The translations under genes were made by a program, and so were the position numbers. The notes under the pieces were generated by a model. That model searched no databases. It had not been told where the DNA came from and was given only the letters and a program-made list of their open reading frames with translations. 64,000 bases of DNA from Zingiber officinale (taxonomy: Eukaryota; Streptophyta; Magnoliopsida; Zingiberales; Zingiberaceae): the NCBI RefSeq assembly GCF_018446385.1, contig NC_056000.1, forward strand, positions 51,740,722 to 51,804,721, in the 5' to 3' direction. Position 1 is the first letter of the stretch. The number at the start of each line of letters is the position of its first letter. Of the stretch, positions 46,510 to 58,287 are shown piece by piece.

Positions 46510-46683
46510 TAAGGAGATGGATCCCCTGTCCCACTTTCTTCATATCCTCATATTCCATTCACTGATCGAATCACATTAGATCATGTCAGATCTTAAGGAT
46601 GCATGATCTGATGTGGTTCGTCCGATAATGAATGGGACATGAGGATATGAGAAAAGTGGGACAAAGGATCTCATCTTCGCCCA
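46510..46683. mobile_element. Fold-back MITE, copy 1 (~174 bp)
   Basis: The sequence is nearly self-complementary along its length. GAGATGGATCCCCTGTCCCA on the left pairs with TGGGACAAAGGATCTCATC on the right, and 'ttcatatcctcata' pairs with 'atgaggatatgag'. It would fold into a single long hairpin. No coding capacity. Confidence 0.8.
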
Positions 46684-47043
46684 TAGAGATAGCAAGATAT
46701 TTTATTATTTTATAATAATATGAATTACATTTTTTTATATAAAAGTATAAAACTAATAGACATCAAACAAATGAACATAATTGTTCTTGTAATCAGATTA
46801 CATAGTATATAACTCTTTTACCAAATGTAATAATGTAATATTACATTATATTACAAATTTTATTACATTACAAGCTTAGTTACATTACTTTTAATCAAAC
46901 ACAAACTAAGTATGTTTACAGTAGAAATGGAATTCGCCGTTAATGGCTCCACGTGGCCAGCCCACGGATAAATTAAATAACTTTGTTCTTGGAATTCGTT
47001 GACATTCATAAATTATGATAAGTAATTACTTGTCTTACAAAGG
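46684..47043. other. AT-rich spacer between MITEs
   Basis: No supported feature. Confidence 0.35.
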
Positions 47044-47216
47044 ACATGAGATTTTTTGTCCCACTTTTCCTGTGTCCTCATGTCTCATTCATTATCGGAC
47101 GGACCATATCAGATCATGTATTCTTAAAATTTGACATGATCTGATGTGATCTGTTTGATCAGTGAATGTGATACAGAGACACAAAGAAAATGGGACAGAG
47201 AATCCCATCTCCTATT
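47044..47216. mobile_element. Fold-back MITE, copy 2 (~173 bp)
   Basis: Same family as 46510-46683: CATGAGATTTTTTGTCCCAC on the left pairs with GGGACAGAGAATCCCATCTC on the right, with 'gatcatg' / 'catgatc' near the centre. Confidence 0.8.
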
Positions 47217-47756
47217 AGTGGTGATGGTAGCAACGACATCGACGATCGATTGGTAACTAGAGTTATATTTGATATTTTAATTTTAGTTAAACATTGAACT
47301 TGAAATATAATTAGATTATTGGCCTTGTAATCAATATTATAAAATTTTATTATCTTTTATAATACAGATAAAAAAAATTAATATTATAATATAATCTTAA
47401 TTATATCAATAGGTTGATTATCTCGTCACTTTGGTAGCCTTAATTTATTATTTTCATTGCCATTCATGGTTGGTGAGCTAAAATTTATTCTTTTCATTGA
47501 CATGGATGGTCGGTGAACTAATTTGGTGAAAGGGCGAGAATCAAGATGGCCCTAAATGAATGAAATCGTATTTAAAAACAAATTTAATTGATGTAACGTG
47601 GAAAGCTTTTCATGCGCGAAAATAATTTTTTTAATTCAACTTGATAAAAATATACATAAAACATTTTTAAATCTAAACATTATTTATTAATTTAATCAAA
47701 ATCATTTTAATAATATTAAAATACTATGCTATAGTAGACATTTAACGGTGGCAACA

Positions 47757-48010
47757 TGACTGTAGTAACCACTAAATGACTACTATAATAATTTTACAAC
47801 GATTTTGATTTTGTTTTATTTTTTAATAAGTCTAAGTAATTTTGTTTGAGTGGGTAAATAATTATATATATATATATACACACACTGTAGTAACCACTAA
47901 ATGACTACTATAATAATTTTACAACGATTTTGATTTTGTTTTATTTTTTAATAAGTCTAAGTAATTTTGTTTGAGTGGGTAAATAATTATATATATATAT
48001 ATATATATTA
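47757..48010. repeat. Tandem duplication of ~126 bp
   Basis: 'ctgtagtaaccactaaatga' through 'gagtgggtaaataattatat' occurs at 47760-47875 and again at 47886-48001, joined and followed by (TA)n runs. The copies are almost identical. Confidence 0.9.
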
Positions 48011-48950
48011 CATGTGTAATAGTTTTGATCAATTTATTTTAATATGTAATAATTACTCTGAATTGTTATATAATACTGAAGTAATAATAACTTTTAACGT
48101 GAGAAATAAACAAAGATGTCATTTTTTTAAATTAAAAAATGACACCTTTTTGAGATTTTTAATTGCAACTACAAACGGTCAAATGTTGTTAGACTTATCG
48201 TCCTATTAGAAAAAAAATCTCTACAGTATTCTATAATTAAGATTCAAATCTTAAATACATTATTAACCATTCAGAGAACCTAACAGGCTAACCCTGTAAT
48301 ACGATAACTCGGGGGCCCTAAAGTCTTTAGCCTACCCATTCAATTATCCGAGTTACTCCTTCAGTGAATTAATTGACGCTTTTTAAAAAATGTTGTGATG
48401 GATGACTTTTTGTTAACAATCATTAATTTTCATCATTAAGTCACCTTTACGAACATAGAGTAACTAATTTAAGGTCGATGTTGTAATGTAAAACTCTTTT
48501 ATTTTTCAAGACAAAAGTATTCTGTCTAAATGATTATGATTGATTAATATTTGCATCCAAAGATATAACTATGTTGAAAACTCTTGATTAATGAGCTTAC
48601 TCTGATATATTCAGATCAAAGTACTCAGTTCATCGACCCAAATAATGTCGTCAGGTCAACCTAATAATGTCGATAGGAGTGTAAACATGCATATTCAAAT
48701 TTATTTATTTACTTATGGAACCTGCCATGGATAACCCTCCCTGAACTGATGATGCAATCTCTACCGTGGAATCCATGATCCAACGGCGCGCGTCTGTTCT
48801 AATACAAGCGGAGAGTGAAGAGCCTCCTCTTGCTGCCTCGTCTCGCCTCGAGGACCAGACTTTGAGCAACGGCCGCCCTGTGTCGGCTGTTCGTGCACCG
48901 TTTGAGGCAAAAGAGCGAGCGCCTTGCGGGAGGGAGCGGCCGGAGCGCTC
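48011..48950 (+). other. Upstream region of the DUF760 gene
   Basis: AT-rich, becoming GC-rich after about 48780, where the 5' leader probably lies. I could not place a firm TATA box. Confidence 0.4.
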
Positions 48951-51900
48951 ATGTCTTTCCTCTTTTCCTCACACCATGTCGTCGCCTCCTCTCCTTCTTC
49001 CTTCCGTTCGCCCTTTTTCTCTCCGTCTCCTTCCCCTCCCTCTCTCCCGCCGATGCCGCTCGTGTTTCCGGTGCAGAGAAGGAAATCCTGCCGTCTGAGG
49101 CTCGCCCTGGCTAAGGATTCCGGAACTGTTGCCTCCAGCGGGGACTCGAAGCCCCAGAATGGCAATCTGGTATTGTTTTTGCCCTTGGTTGTGTTTTTGC
49201 TGCTCCTGATACGAATTGGAAGTGTCGAGGTCGTTTTGTAGTTTTCGTTCGTTTCCTTCGCAAGACCTGTACTCGAAGTTTCTTCTGTCTTCGCCTCTAT
49301 TGATGGTTGGGATCGTTGTTGCCTTCGCTGTAGTGTTGTCTCGTAAGAAGTGGAAGTAGGGATTTTATCTAGGTAGACTATGAATGCGTTTTTGTCTTTT
49401 CCGGAGGCATACATGCTGTCGCCGAATACGACAATTGAAGATCTTGGTTATTAAAAAGAAAAACGCATTTTTGGTGTTTTGCTTCCCTGAAGATTTTTCT
49501 TAATCTTATTGCTTTTTGGAAAATGTTTTTCCAATGGTTTTTTGTTAGAAAAGTGGGATAAAAACAATAATTTATCATTTATCAAAGTAGAAACTGATGA
49601 GATGAAGAAAGAAACAATTATTTCCTTTCTATCCACGGAGAGCAATTTGTTTGGGAATAATTTCCTCACCATTCTTGCTGTAAGTGGGCATGATTATTAG
49701 TTCATACTCAGCTTAATGTAGAATGTATATTCGAGCCATTGCATTCATGACTTTGTTATTTGCTGCACCTGGACATTTAGGGGTTCGACTAGGACTATTG
49801 TCATTTTATATTGCATCTCAACTTTCATCACTGAGAATTTGGTAAATCCAACTACGTTTCATTTCTTTGCTAGACCATAGATGAATCAACATCCAACCCC
49901 ATACCGGGCTATCAAAATCTCCATAATTTAGCACAGTGATAAAAGAACATTATGCTGTTTGTGTGTGAGAGAAAAGCCATTGATAGTAAGAAATCCACGG
50001 TAGAGAATAGGAGGAGCTATACCCAGTAGCAAACTCTAGTCAAACAAGGAATGTCTAGAAGAGAAGAGGGAAGATTATCAAAATAATGAACTTTTCCACT
50101 GTGTTTCTATTGCAAGATTATATATATGAAGCTGTTTTTGTTTTTATTGCACCATTAATCAAAATTTATTTAACACCACTAATGTGGCAATTCAGCCTAA
50201 TGCTATCTATTTACTGTAAATTTATTTAAACTCTAGTTCCCAGTTTAGCTGTAAATGATGGAGGATTATGTAGACATTAACAAAAAAAATAATGTGGCAA
50301 TTCTGCCTAATGCTATCTATTTACTGTCCTCTGTTATAACAGAAGAGTATCTCATGTCTCTCTGTACTAATTCCCATAGAATGTTGGGTGTGAGTCATCA
50401 AATAATTCCACATTCTTGTGACAGATATATACTAAAGCCCTCCAGGTTCACCTTGATCTTTTGGAAGTTAAGATGGTCATTCTCAGTACATTAACTTTTC
50501 TTCTTTATGATTTTTCAACGTTGCTTTATCGTATGTTTATTTGCCAATTTAAATTTTATAACCTCTGGTTTTTGATTTGCTTATTTGTTTACATTTCAGA
50601 CTACCTTATGTTTTTCTTAATATGTGTGGATTTTTTCTGCTACTTGGCTGAATTTCACTAAGCAACTGTTTGCCCATCAACTACATGATTGGTTTATTTG
50701 GAAATGCAAGCTATTCCAAGGGCAGGAACATGGCTGCCTAGGTTCTCTATCTACTACATTTTCTTTTGAGCAACCTAATTTTTGGTTTTAAAATTCACAT
50801 CTGTTGTCTTGTGTTATCAAGTTATATTGCTTTTATGTCGGGCAACAATTAGCAAACCTTATAACTAAAATTATTTTTATCTTTGAAGGTATAGCTTGCA
50901 TGATTCCTGTAATTTTTAGCCAATACTTATGTTTCTTAAAACAATGTATATGTTGACACCATGCTGTTAGCTATGTGGTTTGTGATTTGATAATGATTTG
51001 GGTATTGGAAAGTGAATATCGGCTTTAATACATGCATGCTTAATTTGAATTTGATTAATTCTGTTTGTTTTTGAGTATTCTTAGCCAAAAAGTCGGAGGG
51101 ACATTCTTCTGGAATATGTAAGAAATGTAAAGCCTGAGTTTATGGAATTGTTCATGAAAAGGGCACCACAACAGGTAATCGATTATCCATTATTTTCAAT
51201 TATTCTTTCCTTTTGTTTATATAGGTTCCAAGCTATCAGACTCATTTGTTAAATATTCAAAAACATTCAGTTATACTATTTGGTAAGGACGTGTGTCTTT
51301 GTAGCCTTATTTTATACTCATTACTAGTTCTTTTTACTCTTGAAGGTTGTTGATGCCATGCGTCAAACTGTGACAAATATGATAGGAACATTTCCACCTC
51401 AATGTTTTGCAGTAACTATTACTACGGTACCATATTGTAACTTTTCAAAATTATCTTTTCAGCTCCTCTTTGAAAAAACTTTACATAACAAGGTGTTTAT
51501 GGCATCTCCATAACTTGTAATTTTATGCAGTTGTTACTTGATCTTTTGATTAAAATTACTTTTCTCTTTCTTATTTAAAGATTAAAACATGGCTAATGTA
51601 GTGTAACCATAATCGGGATAGTTTTGTGAAGTGATCAAAGTGATTATTTGCTGAGCTTTGTTTGCACTTTGTTTTGGTTACAGGTAGCAGAAAACTTGGC
51701 ACAACTTATGTATAGTGTTATGATGACCGGTTACATGTTTAGGAATGCACAATACCGTCTGGAATTGCAGCAAAGCTTAGAACAGATTGCTCTTCCTGAT
51801 CCAGAAGAGAAAAATGCAAGTCTTCTTTAGCATTGATAACTTGTTATTTCTTACAATATCTCCTTTATTTGAGGGGTGCATTTTACTTTTTAGATTTTAC

Positions 51901-54900
51901 AGACTATATTTTGAGTGACTGAATGATATGATGCTTTGTTTCTACTTTTTCACCGGTCTAAATCAACTATTTCACAGGTCTAGAAACTCTGAAAATTTGA
52001 AAGGCTTATCCTTCTCTGGGAATATAATTAGAAATAGAGGTGAGCAAAAATTCGGCTAAACCGAACAAACCGATTAAATTTTAAAATTTAGTTCGATTTA
52101 TTCGGAAATTCAGTTTTTTTCTTAAAAGATCGGTTAATTCGGTTCGGTTTTGGTTTTAAAATTTCTTATTCGGTTAAACCGAATAGACCGAATTAACCAA
52201 ATTTTTGGTTTAAACCAAAATTTTAAACTCTATTTTTTAAAACCGAAATTGAATTTTATCTTAAAAACTGATTTTATTTGAAAAAACTGATTTTTTTTTA
52301 AATGGTTAATTCCGTTTTTAACTGAATTACTTGATATTTTATCGGTTTAGTTTATTCAGTTTTTTTTTTTAAATTTAGTCGGTTCAGTTTGTTCGAAAAA
52401 AAATCAGTTTGATTAATTCGATTATGTTCGGTTTTAACTATCAAGTTTTTTGTCAATTCAATTAACTAAAAACATAGTCATCAATCGTCTCTTGATGACA
52501 TTACATTTTTGTCTTTTTCTCACACAGTGCTGCAATGAGCTGAGTTAAATCTACCTTTATCTTTCTCAGGCTTAAACTTGAGCTTGATACAGTTACACGA
52601 TTAAGTTAGGCTCTACACAAGCATGTTTATGAAGTGTTTAATATTTCTCTTGGTTTATTGTTAGACTAACTCTTTGTTTCATCTGTTTTCCTGTCTCACA
52701 ACTTTCCTCAGAAAAACTTTTGACTGATGTGTTGTATAATTTGCCTCTTAAGACAGAGCAGAAGGATTCAGATCATGCACCTGGTACCCAAAAAATGGTG
52801 ACTGGAGAAGTTATTAGATGGAACAATGTAACTGGTCCCGAAAAAATAGATGCAGTAAAATACATAGAATATCTTGAAACAGAAATTGAAGAATTGAATC
52901 ATCAAGTTGCAAGGAAGCCTTTAAATGGACACAATGAACTTATGGAATACTTGAGAAATCTTGAACCTCAAAATATAAAGGTGATGACTACTTTTCAAAT
53001 GTTCTGTTTATCAGGCTTGAGATTTTGCATTGTTACATATTTCAAAATATGTATTATAAGATGCCTTTTGTTCTGCACTTATTGCAAAATTTATCGTTGA
53101 TTGTAGTGAAAGTTTTTTTCTTGTGTATCCGTTTATCCACCTTTTATTGGCCTACAGTGCTTTGTTCAATGGATGACACTGCAAAATTCTTGCTTCCTAT
53201 TTACCTTCAACATGTACCATGTCTTTTCTTGGACATTTATTGACAAAATATTGATGTGTGGCTCATTGTTGCTCAAAATTAGGCATGACTGTTTCATGTT
53301 GAAGGCATTTTCGCTTTTAATTTGAGGTTTTCTACTATCCTAATAAATTCTGCAGCTTGAGTTCTTCTATTTATCCTATGAATGTTGCATTGCATCTCTT
53401 CTGATTTTTGTTCTCCTTGTTCTTCTATTCTAAATATCTAAATAGAGATCCTACCAATCTGGATTTGTGCATCCTTTGCCTCTTGTTAAACACTGGTCAA
53501 GTAACACTTTGGATGTGTGCACACTAGTTCTCTTGTTAAACACAATCCAACATGAGTTGGATTACAACTGACACCTATTTGTTTCTCAGCTATAAAGTAA
53601 TTATATTTCATATTTGCAATTACGGTGATCCCACAAAACTTTCAATAATCTTCTAGAATTCATCTTGCAGAAGTTTTGTATTACTGCCAAGGAACCCCCT
53701 TGTTGAATCAATTTGCTTGAGTTACATCTTGATCAATTAACATGATAGTCAACATTATTCAGTAGCATTCTTCTTTATGAAATAGATTAAAATGTAATAT
53801 TTTATTTAATCTCATCAAATTGTTTAAAAAGGTTTAACAATTAGTTTCGTCATGATTCCTTCTGGAATATATATAAATCAACCATCTATAATTGTTACAA
53901 ACCTCTTAGATTAGATGGTTAATGCATTTATGTTCCTTGCAAGAGGTAGAAATTTCCTTGGACTGACATGAACATGTGCTTCAATCTGTAAGTACTTTAC
54001 TATCGTGGCTAAATGTCCAAGTTATATTGTTTTGGCTCAGCTTCATGGCATTGGTAGATTAGGTGGTGCTTGCCTAAAAAAATGAAAAAGAACGCCACAC
54101 AACTGAAGCTGCCTGTGGGGTTTATACAAAAGTAATTTTATACTATAATATCAATTAGATTAGATGGATATCAAGGGGGCAATGTAATGAGGAATAATTG
54201 TGAGCACACTAATGTGGAAGTTTGTTACTCAAATTTGAAATCTGAATGATAACTGATATATTTTTGTTTTTGTTATTTACTGGAAGAATGGCGAGAAGGG
54301 ATAGAAGTAGATAATTGAAGATTTAATAAAATGAAAGAAACTCAGATGGCTTTGGTTTAACTCAAGTTATGATACTACTGATGCAAAGGAATTCATATAG
54401 CCTTACTCCAAATAATTATTTGTTGTTGTTTGTTTGAAATATTACATGAATTAAAATGAACTAATTACTAACAATGATAGTTGACATTATTAACAGCAAT
54501 GATAATTGAGATTATTAACCCAATAGGTCTTGGGGTCAATTCCGAACGGATGCAAAATCCCTCGTTAGGTATTTAACCTTCCCCATGCAAAAGGCTGTTG
54601 TGCTAGGGCAAAATGCCCCATGTGATTTACTTGTTGTGGGACTGACGATACTGGTATCACCTTTGCTCCTATAATTGAGATTATTGACACCAGAAGCCCA
54701 TGCCCCACATAACATTGCCTACATGGAGTGATTCTAATCGCTGTATGAACTAATGGGCCGATTGGATAGCTATTGTGAATCCGAAAATAGGTGACTGTTA
54801 TTTTTTTACTGGAGTGTGCTTGATTGACAATTAACATTCGTATGTCAGCAGCTTGCAAATTTCTTTTATAGAGACTGTGATTAGGCTTGATTTGTTTCAT

Positions 54901-57707
54901 ATTATATACTTATGGGGTAAATGTAATGGAAAACATTATTGAAGAAAAGTAGCTTAATGCTGCTGATTGGTTGTCTATGTGAAAATAATCTGAAAATGAT
55001 TTTCTAATGTTTGACCATGGAAGAAAAAGATAGGATGATGGGTGACAATATAACCCTATATGTCAGCTCCCTGAAGCCATCCTATTTTAACTTTCTAATT
55101 TATAGAGTCCTAATACTTTAAAATCAGAATGTATATAATTTATGAAGGACTATATTTTACAGTCTCATATTTCTGAAATTTCTTTAATATTTTTTTTGTT
55201 TTAATTTATATTATCCTTTCATTTTGATTTTTTTTTTTTTTTTTTTGGGGGTGGGCATCAACATGCCATTTTTTCAAATGTTTTATACTTCGTCATAAAT
55301 TATTTGTAGGATAGACTAGTGAGGTGCGGTATTAAAGCAGCTAAAGTACTATCATGTGTCCACGCATTTTGGATTGCAGGAAAAAAAAATGAAAATAAAC
55401 TAAATAAATGAAAATGCATTTTTATCATCCACTTTATGCCGATTTAATTTAACTGGAAATAGAATTGCAGCTTGGCTGGAGGCATTTCTGCAGGTCTGAA
55501 GAAACAATGTTCAACTAGCTCTACCTTGAAGATTAATCACTTGACATTGATTAGGAGAAAATATATTAGAGCTATTTAATTATTACGGCGGAAAATCATG
55601 AACTCATAGATTTTTAAGGAGAGAGCATAGAGACCACCCATAGCTCCCATTGGTCTGTTTTTGTACGAGTTTACATGATTGTATTTCAAATAAATCCAAG
55701 AGATAATTTGTATGCTGATAATGATCCATAGATTATTTAATCATCAACATGCCATTTTTTCAAATGTTTTATACTTCGTCATAAATTATTTGTAGGATAG
55801 ACTAGTGAGGTGCGGTATTAAAGCAGCTAAAGTACTATCATGTGTCCACGCATTTTGGATTGCAGGAAAAAAAATGAAAATAAACTAAATAAATGAAAAT
55901 GCATTTTTATCATCCACTTTATGCCGATTTAATTTAACTGGAAATATAATTGCAGCTTGGCTGGAGGCATTTCTGCAGGTCTGAAGAAACAATGTTCAAC
56001 TAGCTCTACCTTGAAGATTAATCACTTGACATTGATTAGGAGAAAATATATTAGAGCTATTTAATTATTACGGCGGAAAATCATGAACTCATAGATTTTT
56101 AAGGAGAGAGCATAGAGACCACCCATAGCTCCCATTGGTCTGTTTTTGTACGAGTTTACATGATTGTATTTCAAATAAATCCAAGAGATAATTTGTATGC
56201 TGATAATGATCCATAGATTATTTAATCATTACAAGTTGTCATTTTGTTTCATTGGGTATAGTAGAAACTGAAGTTTTCCCTAGTATTATCCTTGACATGT
56301 TTGCAAGATGCTTAGCATCTGCATGATGGCTAATTGTATGTTTGTTTGTTTTTTGTTTTTTTTTTGCAGGAACTGACAAACAATGCAGGAGAAGATGTTG
56401 TATTTGCTATGAATACCTTTATAAAGCGCCTTCTGGCTGTTTCTGATCCTGCACAAATGAAGGTTTGCATTTCTGATTTCTTGATATCTTTTGCTTATGC
56501 TATTTTTACTAACATCTTGTAATCAATTTCATTCTTGAAATTATCTTAACGGCATTATATCTTTGATTGATCAAACTGCTTCTAGCATCCACGAAGATCT
56601 AATGTGGGGTTGAGAAATTAACAACAATTGTTTATATTTTAAAAATATTCTTCCTTGCATCCTTACAAAATTTATAGCTGATGCATGGTATTAAATCCTG
56701 CCTTTTATCTTTCTTTCTTATATATTCTCTTTCAGAGATATCCTTCCTTTTGAAATAAGGCTCTTGTTGGAGGCAATGTATTCTATCACTTCACTTTATA
56801 AGAGTCTTTGCATTTATAATATTTTTTCTCACATATTTCCCAAGGTTCATATCACTTGTTTAAGAAGTTGAGAATGTGATATCAGGGACAGCGAAATTGA
56901 ATTCGTTAGTTCGAGAATTATTATGAAACATAAGTTTACAAAGAAAAAAATTATTCTAAGCTTTTCATGGATATATATCTCTGGTTGTACTTTTTTCCTC
57001 GCCTCGTACGAGTTCCTTCTACGGCTCTTATTTTCATAATGATGTACTGAATGTAGTTAGAATTGTTAAATTGAGACATTATTGATGGTGCATTAACTTG
57101 TCTATGAATTCTTTTTGCCAATGGAAGAGAAACTACTTTTAAATTATAGGAACAAACAAAACTCAACTCTTAATCAAACATGTACTGAATACATTGAAGA
57201 CTAAAAGATAAATAATGGTATAATCTTTGTATTTGTGATTGTAATATTGAGACATTGAGGATAATCCATTAACTTGTCTATGAATTCTTTTTGGCAACGG
57301 AAGACAGACTACTTTTAACAAAAAAGTATAGTATAATTGAAAGTCAACTCTTAATGAGTTGTGTGATCAGCAGTGAAATTTGCAAATTCTTAGGAGCTAG
57401 TACACCAATATGTGTATATAGTCGAGGTTTTATTTTCTTGATACACATCAGCAAGTTTAAAGCTTATTTCTTCAAACTGTGTAATGTCTGTGCAATTTTT
57501 TTTCATTGCCATAATGAAAGCAAAGACTATGCTTGCTTTTTCCAGACTTCAGTGACCGAAACAAGTGCTCCCCAACTTGCCAATCTGCTTTACTGGCTGA
57601 TGGTAGTAGGCTACAGCATTCGCAACATTGAAGTTCGCTTCGACATGGAAAAAGTGCTCGGCACTTCTCCTAAGCTTGCTGAGTTACCACCGGGGGAGGA
57701 CATATGA
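48951..57707 (+). CDS. Chloroplast DUF760 protein, 'UV-B-induced protein At3g17800'-like
   Basis: Seven exons: 48951-49169, 51085-51174, 51346-51426, 51684 to about 51818, about 52763-52980, 56370-56462 and 57546-57707. Most junctions are clean GT-AG and in phase. The N-terminus is Ser/Pro/Arg-rich and lacks acids, as in chloroplast transit peptides. The mature protein has two DUF760 repeats. Repeat 1 has LLEYVRNVKPEFMELF, VVDAMRQTVTNMIGTF and ENLAQLMYSVMMTGYMFRNA. Repeat 2 has LMEYLRNLEPQNIK, VVFAMNTFIKRLLAVSDP and QLANLLYWLMVVGYSIRN. The molecular function of the family is unknown. The exon 4/5 junction is uncertain: a GC donor (AAT|GCAAGT) with acceptor CTTAAG|AC, or a weak GT donor (GCAA|GT) with an acceptor at 52710, both keep frame. 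Confidence 0.88.
49170..51084 (+). other. Intron 1 of DUF760 gene
   Basis: A 1.9-kb AT-rich intron, CTG|GTATTG to TTCTTAG|CC. Open frames inside are not supported. Confidence 0.8.
52030..52470. repeat. CCGAA/TTCGG-rich repeat in DUF760 intron 4
   Basis: A stretch of 'cggttcggtt', 'aaccgaaccg'-like and 'ttcggttaaaccgaat' motifs on both strands, starting 'gaggtgagcaaaaattcggc'. It resembles common plant non-autonomous transposons, but matching ends were not found. Confidence 0.5.
52981..56369 (+). other. Intron 5 of DUF760 gene
   Basis: A 3.4-kb intron, AAAG|GTGATG to TTTTTGCAG|GAAC. It holds the tandem duplication at 55256-56227 and a T-run near 55230. Small frames such as 53025-53243 and 54565-54900 are not supported. 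Confidence 0.8.
55256..56227. repeat. Near-identical tandem duplication, 2 x ~486 bp
   Basis: 'catcaacatgccattttttc' starts copy 1 at 55256 and copy 2 at 55742, and both end 'ccatagattatttaatcat'. I see only an A-run length difference (9 versus 8) and one A/T substitution ('gaaatagaattg' versus 'gaaatataattg'). Confidence 0.95.
56463..57545 (+). other. Intron 6 of DUF760 gene
   Basis: AT-rich intron, ATGAAG|GTTTGC to TTTCCAG|AC. It includes a loose direct repeat: 'cattaacttgtctatgaatt' with 'ctttttg.caa.ggaaga' occurs near 57090 and 57270. Confidence 0.7.
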
Positions 57708-58287
57708 AGTTGCTGTAAATTTACGAGCAGATCTTCCAAAGACCTATCGATGGTGTTTATCAAACATCCAAAAGAGTGTTGGGGGAAATACTCTTTAGAT
57801 ACAAATTACAAATGGGATTGGAGTCACAACAGTCTCAATAATTCTTTTCTTGGTTCCCCCCTTGGGGTATTTTTTGTAACAACTTAAGAACAAATGCTAA
57901 AAGAGTTGGCATTCAAAGCCATTGTGTGTCGCACCACTGAAATGCTGTAGATTGTGTTCTTTGCCCATTTATGTGATATAGTGACTTTGTAATTTGGTTT
58001 GTTTTCAATGAGAAGAAATGAAGGCTTTCTAACTTCGTTTATCTTCAACGAGTAGAAATCCGTACCTCCTTTTTCGATTCGACTTGAAAACGCATTGGAT
58101 TCGGGTTTTCCCTACCGATCCGATCCGATAAGAGGAAGAGACGTCCCTAGAAACCGAAGGTACGTGAGGCTGGTCGCTCGCCGACCGAGCAAGCTCACCG
58201 ATCTCGATCACTCTCTTCCTCTCCGAGGAAAAGACGACCGATCAAGGAACAAGTTCGCGCCTCTCCAAATCGATCGGCGCGGCGGCG
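57708..58287. other. DUF760 3' UTR and VPS23 promoter/leader
   Basis: A 580-bp gap between two same-strand genes. The first ~300 bases are AT-rich, probable 3' UTR. The last ~200 are GC-rich leader of the ESCRT gene. Confidence 0.5.

Noticed and set aside
48761-49414. 217-codon minus-strand frame
   Set aside because: It is antisense to exon 1 of the DUF760 gene, lacks any family motif, and is explained by the GC-rich exon.
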